64,000 nt of DNA from Couchioplanes azureus (GTDB lineage: Bacteria; Actinomycetota; Actinomycetes; Mycobacteriales; Micromonosporaceae), in assembly GCF_014648355.1 (NCBI RefSeq), contig NZ_BMQY01000001.1, forward strand, positions 558,001 to 622,000. Direction: 5' to 3'. The notes beneath the pieces were generated by a model, which saw only the letters and a program-made list of their open reading frames with translations, ran no database searches and was not told the origin of the DNA. Shown here piece after piece: positions 8,563 through 15,530 of this stretch; position 1 is the stretch's first letter, and every line of letters begins with the position of its first letter. A program made the position numbers and the translations under genes.

Positions 8563-10023
8563 ATGGAACTGGACTTCGAGCGGTGCTACCGGGCCGTCGA
8601 CAGCCGAGACCAGCGCTTCGACGGCTGGTTCTACACGGCCGTCCGCAGCACCGGCATCTACTGCCGCCCGTCCTGCCCGGCCGTCACACCCAAGCGGGAG
8701 AACGTGACGTTCCTGCCCAGCGCGGCCGCCGCGCAGCGCGGCGGGTTCCGGGCCTGCCGCCGCTGCCGGCCCGACGCCGCACCGGGCTCGCCCGAGTGGG
8801 ACGTCCGCGCGGACGTCGTGGGCCGGGCCATGCGGCTCATCGGCGACGGGGTCGTCGACCGCGAGGGGGTGCCCGGCCTCGCCGGACGGCTCGGCTACAC
8901 GGAACGGCACCTGCACCGCATGCTCACCGCCGAGCTGGGCGCCGGGCCGCTCGCGCTGGCCCGCGCCCAGCGCGCGCAGACCGCCCGCATCCTCATCGAG
9001 ACGACCGACCTGGGCCTCGCCGACATCGCGTTCGCCGCCGGGTTCGGCAGCGTCCGGCAGTTCAACGACACGATCCTGCAGGTGTACGCCCGTTCGCCGA
9101 GCGCCCTGCGCGAACGCCGCACGGCACGGCACGGCGAGCCGGGCACGATCGCGTTGCGGCTGGCGTACCGGGCGCCGCTGCACGCCGGGGCGCTGCTGGA
9201 CTTTCTCGCCGCGCGGGCGCTGCCCGGGGTCGAGGAACGCGACGGGTCGACGTACCGTCGCGGTCTGCATCTGCCGCACGGAAGCGCGACGGTCGCGCTG
9301 ACCCCGGCCGACCGCTTCGTCTCCGCGACGCTGCGGCTGGCGGACGTGCGGGATCTGGCGCCCGCGGTGGCCCGCTGCCGCCGGCTGTTCGACCTCGACG
9401 CGGACCCGGTCGCCGTCGACGGCACGCTGGCCGCGGATCCCGCGCTCACCGAGAAGATCAACACCGAGCCGGGGGTACGGGTGCCGCGCGCGGTCGACGG
9501 TTTCGAGATGGCCGTACGGGCGATCGTCGGCCAGCAGGTCTCGGTCGCCGGCGCCCGCACCACGCTCGGCCGCCTGCTCGGTCCGGACACCGCGGGCACG
9601 GCACCGGCATCCGGGGCTCGCCGAGCGCCGGCACCCGCCGCCGAGCTGCGCGGCTTCCCCACCGCCGAGGCCGTCGCCGCCCTGGGCGACGACGCGTTCC
9701 GGATGCCGGCCGCCCGCCGGCGGAGCATCCGGGCGCTGGCCGAGGCGGTCGCCGACGGCAAGCTGGACCTGGAGCCGGGCGCCGACCGGGAAGAGGCCGT
9801 CGCCCGGCTGCGCGAGCTTCCCGGCGTCGGCGAGTGGACCGCCGGATACGTGGCGATGCGCGCCATCGGCGACCCCGACGTCTTCCTCCCCACCGACGTG
9901 GCGGTGCAGCGCGGGGCTCGCGCGCTGGGCCTGCCGTCCGATCCCCCGGCGCTGGCCGCGCACGCCGAACGGTGGCGGCCCTGGCGCTCCTACGCCCTGA
10001 TGCGACTTTGGAGATCAGCATGA
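8563..10023 (+). CDS. alkA: Ada-AlkA fusion: DNA-3-methyladenine glycosylase with methylphosphotriester sensor
   Basis: A 486-residue three-part protein. Residues about 1-80 are the Ada N-terminal zinc domain with Cys34, Cys38, Cys65 and Cys68. Cys34 corresponds to the residue that accepts methyl groups from phosphotriesters. Residues about 85-195 are an AraC-type helix-turn-helix (ARILIETTDLGLADIAFAAGFGSVRQF). Residues about 200-486 are AlkA: an N-terminal domain, then the HhH-GPD glycosylase with FEMAVRAIVGQQVSVAGAR and the hairpin LPGVGEWTAGYVAMRA, followed by the catalytic Asp in LPTDVAVQRG. It both excises alkylated bases and probably activates its own promoter when methylated. The stop overlaps ogt (ATGA), so both halves of the adaptive response are one operon. 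Confidence 0.94.
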   Translation: MELDFERCYRAVDSRDQRFDGWFYTAVRSTGIYCRPSCPAVTPKRENVTFLPSAAAAQRGGFRACRRCRPDAAPGSPEWDVRADVVGRAMRLIGDGVVDREGVPGLAGRLGYTERHLHRMLTAELGAGPLALARAQRAQTARILIETTDLGLADIAFAAGFGSVRQFNDTILQVYARSPSALRERRTARHGEPGTIALRLAYRAPLHAGALLDFLAARALPGVEERDGSTYRRGLHLPHGSATVALTPADRFVSATLRLADVRDLAPAVARCRRLFDLDADPVAVDGTLAADPALTEKINTEPGVRVPRAVDGFEMAVRAIVGQQVSVAGARTTLGRLLGPDTAGTAPASGARRAPAPAAELRGFPTAEAVAALGDDAFRMPAARRRSIRALAEAVADGKLDLEPGADREEAVARLRELPGVGEWTAGYVAMRAIGDPDVFLPTDVAVQRGARALGLPSDPPALAAHAERWRPWRSYALMRLWRSA

Positions 10024-10550
10024 TGGAGTACACGACCGTCGGCACCCCGGCCGGCCCGTTCACCTACGTCGTCAGCGACGCCGGGGCGGTGCGGGCCGCC
10101 GGATTCACCGCGGATGTGGGTCAGCTGCTTGCGCTCGTACACGAGAGGTTGCGGGAGGAGACGCGGCCCGCAGCGTCGCCGGGGCCGGTGGGCGACGCGG
10201 TCCGTTCCTATCTCGACGGCGATCTCACCGCGATCGACGGGGTGGTGGTCGAGCAGCACACCGGCGGGCCGTTCCTGGCCCACGCCTGGCGGGTCATGCG
10301 CGAGATCAAGCCGGGCGCGCCGCTGACCTACACCGGCTTCGCGGAGCTGGCCGGCCGGCCCGCCGCGATCCGCGCGGCGGCCACCGCCTGCGCGCGCAAC
10401 GCGGCGGCGCTGTTCGTGCCCTGCCACCGGGTGCTGGGCACGGACGGCACGCTGCGCGGATACCGCTGGGGTCTGGCGGTCAAGACCTGGCTGCTGGAGC
10501 ACGAGCAGGTTACTCCTTGCGGTGTCATGAAGACGACCTGTCCGTCGTAA
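10020..10550 (+). CDS. ogt: Methylated-DNA--[protein]-cysteine S-methyltransferase
   Basis: A 176-residue suicide repair protein that removes O6-methyl groups from guanine. The active site is FVPCHRVLG, with the acceptor Cys in PCHRV. The preceding helix-turn-helix includes TYTGFAELAGRPAAIRAAATACARN, with the Arg finger and Asn hinge, and GYRWGLAVKTWLLEHE follows. The N-terminal ribonuclease-like domain is short. The ATG at 10020 overlaps the alkA stop by 4 nt, giving translational coupling. Unlike E. coli Ada, sensing (methylphosphotriester) and O6 repair are on separate polypeptides here. The last 15 residues, after the final helix, are unusual for the family and carry two extra Cys. Confidence 0.95.
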   Translation: MMEYTTVGTPAGPFTYVVSDAGAVRAAGFTADVGQLLALVHERLREETRPAASPGPVGDAVRSYLDGDLTAIDGVVVEQHTGGPFLAHAWRVMREIKPGAPLTYTGFAELAGRPAAIRAAATACARNAAALFVPCHRVLGTDGTLRGYRWGLAVKTWLLEHEQVTPCGVMKTTCPS

Positions 10551-10607
10551 CGGCGCTCATCACTGCTTGACTCTGGGGCCGATCGCCCAGCTTGTCGAGG
10601 AGCGGCA

Positions 10608-12242
10608 GTGGAAGTCATGACCGTGGAGGATCCACCTTCCGCCGGGAACGGGCGGCGCGTGCTCAGCTACGTCGCGGTCGCCCTGCTGGTCGTCGCCGTG
10701 GCCGCCGGCGGGTATGCGATCACGCACCGCGACGCCGGCCGCCCGGCCGCCGCCGCGTCCTGCCCGGGACTGACGGCGCCGGCCGGAACCGGGTTCAAGC
10801 TGGTGCCGGCGGCGACCTCGGCCGGCGTCGAGTGCGTCGGGTGGATCGTCGAGCAGGACCTTCCGTTCGGCTCCCGCGACGCGGCGGTCAACGGCGTCGT
10901 CTCGAGGATCGTCGCGGAGAACCTCCGGGTCCGCGAGCAGGCCGGGCGACCGGGCGGCAAGCCGTACGTGCGGATCGCGGTGTTCATGCCGATGACGGCG
11001 GCACCCGGCGGCGCCATGTCCGGCGCCGAGATCCTGCACTCGTTGCAGGGCGCGTACGCCGCCCAGCGCCAGGCGAACGCGGGCCGGGCTTCCGAGCTCG
11101 GCGACCCCACGCCGCTGTTCCAGCTGGTGCTGGCGAACGAGGGCACCGACCAGAGCGCCTGGTCGACGGTGGTCGAGGAGCTCGGCAGGCTCAAGGAGGG
11201 ACCGCATCCGCTGGTCGCCGTGACCGGCATGAGCATCAGCGTGCCGCAGACCCGGCTGGCTGGCCTGCGGCTCAGCGAGCTGCGCATCCCGAGCATCGGG
11301 GCGGTCATCACCGCCGACGACATGGTGGCGCCGTGGCTGTTCAAGATCTCGCCGCCGAACCAGCAGTACACCGCGGCGCTGAGCGCCTACCTGAGCCGGC
11401 GGCCGGAGGTCCGCACCGGGTTCCTGGTGTGGGACCGCAATCCCGAAGACAGCTACGTGCAGCAGCTCAAGCAGGGGTTCGTCGCGGCCTTCGGTACCGG
11501 CTACCAGCTCAACGACCACAACCACGCGTTCAACGGCAGCAAGCCCCCGTCGTTCGGCACGCCGCAGCTGTTCTCGGACATCGTCCGGAGCCTCTGCGCG
11601 GTGGACCCCGACATCGTCTTCTACAGCGGACGCAACCGCGACCTGCCGACCTTCGTCGACGCCCTCGGCACGAGAGGCCAGTGCCAGAAGAAGGTACGCC
11701 CGCTCGTGATCGCGACCGGCGCGACGGGTCTCACCATCGCCGGCGACCAGCTGGCGGACGCACGTGTCGGCGTGCTGGACGCCTCGTCCACCGACCCGCT
11801 CGCCTGGGCGGCGAACGCGCCCGGGACGCCGGCCCACTACGCGGCCTTCGCGCGGCTGTTCACCGCCGCGGAACCCGACGGCCTGGGCTTCTCCGCGGAC
11901 GACCTGCGCAGCGGCTACGCGATCATGCACCGGGACGCGGTCGTGGCCGCCGTGTGGGCCGCCCGGCGGGACGCGGCGGCCAAGGCGCAGCGCAACGCCG
12001 CCCGGGGCAGCGCTCCGGCGGTCCCGGAGACCCCGACGCCGGAGGACGTCCGCAACGCGCTCTTCGGCTCGAGCACCGACCGGATACCCGCCGCGTCGGG
12101 CGCGCTGTACTTCCAGGAGCAGCCGGGCAACGACCTCTGGCCGGTGGGCAAACCCGTGCCGGTGATCCGCATCGGCCCGGCGGCGCAGGAGTGGCCGGCC
12201 GGATCCTCCTGGACCACGCCCTTGATTCCCAACGGCACGTGA
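10608..12242 (+). CDS. Membrane-anchored type 1 periplasmic-binding-like receptor (EACC1-caspase cassette)
   Basis: A 544-residue protein. The start is a GTG with AGGAG 5 nt upstream. A short cytoplasmic N-terminus is followed by one transmembrane helix at about residues 18-38 (LSYVAVALLVVAVAAGGYA). The extracellular part from about residue 50 resembles type 1 periplasmic-binding (LivJ-like) proteins: KPYVRIAVFMPM, ILHSLQGAYAAQRQAN, then the second lobe near IPSIGAVITADDM, FKISPPNQQYTAALSAYL and TGFLVWDRNPEDSYVQQLKQGF. There is no lipobox and no ABC permease or ATPase gene nearby, so transport is unlikely; I infer a ligand-sensing receptor. Seventeen nt separate it from the EACC1 gene, which overlaps the caspase gene, so all three are probably co-transcribed. 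The ligand is unknown. Confidence 0.75.
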   Translation: MEVMTVEDPPSAGNGRRVLSYVAVALLVVAVAAGGYAITHRDAGRPAAAASCPGLTAPAGTGFKLVPAATSAGVECVGWIVEQDLPFGSRDAAVNGVVSRIVAENLRVREQAGRPGGKPYVRIAVFMPMTAAPGGAMSGAEILHSLQGAYAAQRQANAGRASELGDPTPLFQLVLANEGTDQSAWSTVVEELGRLKEGPHPLVAVTGMSISVPQTRLAGLRLSELRIPSIGAVITADDMVAPWLFKISPPNQQYTAALSAYLSRRPEVRTGFLVWDRNPEDSYVQQLKQGFVAAFGTGYQLNDHNHAFNGSKPPSFGTPQLFSDIVRSLCAVDPDIVFYSGRNRDLPTFVDALGTRGQCQKKVRPLVIATGATGLTIAGDQLADARVGVLDASSTDPLAWAANAPGTPAHYAAFARLFTAAEPDGLGFSADDLRSGYAIMHRDAVVAAVWAARRDAAAKAQRNAARGSAPAVPETPTPEDVRNALFGSSTDRIPAASGALYFQEQPGNDLWPVGKPVPVIRIGPAAQEWPAGSSWTTPLIPNGT

Positions 12243-12259
12243 GGACGGGGACCACACCG

Positions 12260-12607
12260 ATGGACGACACCGGCACTCTGCTCACCATCTCGGCGGACTC
12301 CGACGCACCGGCCCTGCTCTCGCTCTGCTCGTGGCTGCGCAGGACCCCCGAGGTCGCCCGGCACGGCCCGGTCCGGGCCACGCCGGCCCGCGACGGCTCG
12401 ATGAACGCGGTGGCGACGATAGGCGTCGTCATCAGCAGCGCCACCGGCATCGCCAACGTCCTGATGGCGTACGCGAACTGGCGGCGCAGCCGACGTACGG
12501 CGCCGTCGATGACCGTGACGCTGGGATCCGTCACCGTCGTCATCGACGACCCCGAGACGCTGGGCAGACTGACGAAGGCGTTGTCCGACCGCGGGCATGC
12601 TGCCTGA
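12260..12607 (+). CDS. Effector-associated constant component EACC1-like adaptor
   Basis: A 115-residue protein that fits the EACC1 pattern described for actinobacterial conflict systems. It has an N-terminal beta strand (LLTISADSDAP), the helix LCSWLRRTPEVARHG, a Gly/Ser-containing hydrophobic helix (MNAVATIGVVISSATGIANVLM), the WRRSRR turn, and a final strand-loop-strand-helix (MTVTLGSVTVVIDDPETLGRLTKAL). EACC1 proteins are small invariant partners encoded just before variable effectors, often caspase-like proteases or STAND ATPases, and are thought to link sensing to the effector. The gene overlaps the caspase ORF by 11 nt (12597-12607), which supports co-translation and a physical partnership. 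The assignment comes from remembered family features, not a profile search. Confidence 0.75.
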   Translation: MDDTGTLLTISADSDAPALLSLCSWLRRTPEVARHGPVRATPARDGSMNAVATIGVVISSATGIANVLMAYANWRRSRRTAPSMTVTLGSVTVVIDDPETLGRLTKALSDRGHAA

Positions 12608-15530
12608 CGCCGCCAAGTCCCGCGCGGTCGTCGTGGGCTCCTCGCGGTACCGGGAGCTGGAGCCACTGCCCACGGTCGCCGCGAACGTCGACGAGGTCGC
12701 GAGCATCCTCACCGACGAGCGGTTCTGGGGCCTGCCCCAGGAGCACTGCGTCCGGCTCGTCGACCCGGAGCATCCCGCCGCGGTGCTCGACGCGCTCGCC
12801 AGGGCCGCGGGCGAGGCGTCGGACGCGCTGGTGTTCTACTTCGCGGGCCACGGCATCCTGCGCCCCGACGCCTACGACCTCTACCTGGCCCTGGAGCACG
12901 GGGCCCTGGACCGGTGGTGGCACGCCGTGCGCTACGACGACATCCGCCGCGTCATCATGGACCACCCGGGACCCAAGGCGAAGGTCGTCCTGCTCGACTG
13001 CTGCTACGCCGGCATGGCGATGATGCCCGGCATGAGCGCCGGCGCCGAGATCGGCGACCGGGTCCGCATCGAGGGCACCTATCTGATGACCGCCGTGGCG
13101 GAGAACGCGGTGGCGCTGGCACCGCCCACCGAGCCGCTCACCGCCTTCACCGGCGCCCTCGTGCAGGCCGTCCGCGACGGCGTGCCCGGCGGCCCGGACG
13201 TCCTGGACTTCACCACCCTCTATCCCCGGATCCGCAGCGCGCTGGAGGCGGCGGGACGGCCGACGCCCCAGCAACGGTCCAGCGACGAGGGCGGGCGGAT
13301 CGCGCTGGTCCGCAACGTCGGCCTCGCCGACCACGGCCGGACCGGCCCGGCCGGGCAGGCCCCGCTGGGCGAGCACGAGCAACGCTCGCTGCACCTGCCG
13401 CCGGCCCGGCTGCGGGAGCTGATCGCCCGGCTGAGCAGCCAGGACACCGGCGCCGCCGAGCGTCTGCTGCGGGCGGTCGGCACGTGGCGAGCCGAACAGG
13501 GCGTGGCCGCCGTCGTCGACGAGGTCACCCGGGCGGGAGCCGTGGCGCAGGCCCGGGCGGTCCTGGCGGGAGCGGCGGGACGGCGGCCCGCGTCGCTGGT
13601 GGTACTCGTCGAGGCGTTCCGCAAGACCGGTCAGAGCGAGCAGATCGGCCGCCTGCTGACGGCCTGCGCGGGGCAACCGGCGGACCGCATCACGGCCCTT
13701 GCCGCGCAGCTGCTCGACAGCGACCACGCCGACCTGGTCGACGCCCTGCTGGACGCGGCGGTCGAGGCCCGGACGGACCGGCCCCGGCAGCTGATCGCGC
13801 TGCTCGTCGCGCTGGTCACCGCCGGCCTGCGGGACCGCGTCGCCGCCCTGCTGGCCCGGCTCGGCGCCGGCTTCCCGGCCCGGCGGACGGTGCAGCTTGC
13901 CGACGCTCTGCGCGATGCGGGTCAGGAGCAGGCGGCATTCATGTTCTACGAGGGGGTGGCCGGGCTCGTCGCGGCGCGGCCGGCGGCCACCGCGGCCCGG
14001 CTGGCCGCCGCGATGCACCGGGCCGGCCGCGAGCACCAGGCCGGCCACCTCGTCGACCTGATGGCGGCCCGGCACCGCGGTCTGCGCCGGCGCGTGGGCC
14101 TGCTCGATGCACTGTGGACCGCCCAGGCACCGGCCGGTCCCGCCGAGCAGCTGGCGCATCTCGACGATCAGGAGCTGCTCGACGCGACCCTCGAGCTCTA
14201 CACCCTGCCGCACCAGGCCGCGGTCCGCCGGCTGATGCTCGGGGCACTGCAGTCGCGGCCACCGGGCAGCACCGTGCGCACCGTGGTGGCCCTGCACGAC
14301 GCCGGCCTGCCCATGGAGGCGCACAGTCTGCTCGAACACGCGGCCGCCCGGCCGCCGGCAGAGGTGGCCGCGATCGTCGCGGAATTCGCCGGCACGGGGC
14401 ACGAGGCGTACGCCCGCCTGGTGCTCGACCGGGGCCTGTCGGCGGAGGTCCTCGCGGCGCTGCCGGGCGACTTACGCCGCTTCGCCCGGCCGATCCTCGC
14501 GCAGCGTACGCCCCCGCAGATCGTGGAGCTTGCCGCCCGGTTGCCGCCCGAGGCGATGGCCTGGGCGCTGAGCGCGCTGCCGGACGACGTGGACCCGGAG
14601 GCGTTACGCGAACCCGCGGTCTCCCTGTGCCTGCGCGGGCTTCCGGAGCCGGCTCGCGGAACCGTCCTGCGGCACCTCCGCGGCTCGCTGCCGATTCCGC
14701 CCTCGCTGATCGACGCGGCGTTCTCCGGGGCGTTCGGGGATGCGGCCGGATGCGTCGGGAGTCTGATCGAGCTGGCCGAGCCCGCCGCCCGGCAGGCGCT
14801 GTACGACGCGCTCGGCAGGCGGGCGGCGCCGGACGTCCTCCGCGTCCTCGACGTGGCCCCCGACCTGACCACGACGATCGCCGCCACCGGTACGGCAGCC
14901 ACCCAGCTGGAGCTGCTCAGGTTGCTCGAGACCGCCGGCCGGCACCGCGACGCCGGCCGGCTGACCGCGGCCCTGCGCGCGCTGTCGCCCCTGGCCCGGG
15001 TGTGCGCGCTGGCGGCGGTCCTCGGCGAGGCCGGCCTGCACCCGCGGGCGAACGCGCTGCTGGGAGTGGCTTCGCACGCGTCGGTCGCCGCGGTCGACCT
15101 CCTCGTCGACGACCTCGTCTCGGCCATACCGGTCCGCGGCCGGGCCAGATGGACCGCCGAGCAGATCTGCGACCGCGCCGGTCTGGACCGGGGTACGCCC
15201 GTGCGTCATGCGGTGGTCGGTCCCGGCCTCCTCGGCAACACCGTCGTCGTCTTCACCGACACCACGCTCGCCTGCCGTCTGCGCAGCGGGCGTTTCGTCG
15301 CCGTCGCCTACCGGCACTTCGGCCAGGTGACGATCCTGCTGGACGCCCGCGCCACCATCGGGCTCCGCGCCGGCGGCCGGGAGCAGAGCATGGAGATCCG
15401 CGACGCCGGCCTGCACGGGCTGCTGGTCCGGATCCAGCAGGCCGTCGCCGGGTTCGACGCGTCGTGCGCCCGGCTCCGGAAGGAAACGCAGCTGCTGGAG
15501 CCCGAGGAGAGCCGTAGCCTGACCGCATGA
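12597..15530 (+). CDS. Caspase-like (C14) protease with long helical-repeat region and C-terminal PH-like domain
   Basis: A 977-residue protein. Residues about 8-235 are a caspase/metacaspase domain: AVVVGSSRYRELEPLPTVAANV at the start, catalytic His85 in YFAGHG, and catalytic Cys136 in LLDCCYAG. From about residue 240 to 830 the protein is nearly all Ala/Leu/Arg-rich paired helices resembling TPR/PPR-like or HEAT-like alpha-solenoids, with repeated units of roughly 33-36 residues (such as LVEAFRKTGQSEQIGRLL, ADALRDAGQEQAAFMFYE and VALHDAGLPMEAHSLLE). The last 110 residues are beta-rich (VVGPGLLGNTVVVFTDTTL, VAYRHFGQVTILLDARATI) and look PH-like. I infer a receptor-controlled protease that kills or remodels the cell when triggered. 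Its stop overlaps the valS start (ATGA). Confidence 0.85.
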   Translation: MLPDAAKSRAVVVGSSRYRELEPLPTVAANVDEVASILTDERFWGLPQEHCVRLVDPEHPAAVLDALARAAGEASDALVFYFAGHGILRPDAYDLYLALEHGALDRWWHAVRYDDIRRVIMDHPGPKAKVVLLDCCYAGMAMMPGMSAGAEIGDRVRIEGTYLMTAVAENAVALAPPTEPLTAFTGALVQAVRDGVPGGPDVLDFTTLYPRIRSALEAAGRPTPQQRSSDEGGRIALVRNVGLADHGRTGPAGQAPLGEHEQRSLHLPPARLRELIARLSSQDTGAAERLLRAVGTWRAEQGVAAVVDEVTRAGAVAQARAVLAGAAGRRPASLVVLVEAFRKTGQSEQIGRLLTACAGQPADRITALAAQLLDSDHADLVDALLDAAVEARTDRPRQLIALLVALVTAGLRDRVAALLARLGAGFPARRTVQLADALRDAGQEQAAFMFYEGVAGLVAARPAATAARLAAAMHRAGREHQAGHLVDLMAARHRGLRRRVGLLDALWTAQAPAGPAEQLAHLDDQELLDATLELYTLPHQAAVRRLMLGALQSRPPGSTVRTVVALHDAGLPMEAHSLLEHAAARPPAEVAAIVAEFAGTGHEAYARLVLDRGLSAEVLAALPGDLRRFARPILAQRTPPQIVELAARLPPEAMAWALSALPDDVDPEALREPAVSLCLRGLPEPARGTVLRHLRGSLPIPPSLIDAAFSGAFGDAAGCVGSLIELAEPAARQALYDALGRRAAPDVLRVLDVAPDLTTTIAATGTAATQLELLRLLETAGRHRDAGRLTAALRALSPLARVCALAAVLGEAGLHPRANALLGVASHASVAAVDLLVDDLVSAIPVRGRARWTAEQICDRAGLDRGTPVRHAVVGPGLLGNTVVVFTDTTLACRLRSGRFVAVAYRHFGQVTILLDARATIGLRAGGREQSMEIRDAGLHGLLVRIQQAVAGFDASCARLRKETQLLEPEESRSLTA
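15515..15520 (+). promoter_or_regulatory. -10 element for leaderless valS inside the caspase gene end
   Basis: TAGCCT lies exactly 6 nt before the valS ATG at 15527, the same geometry as many other genes here. It implies that valS has its own promoter and is not solely dependent on the upstream cassette. No good -35 is evident, as is usual for actinobacterial promoters. Confidence 0.5.
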
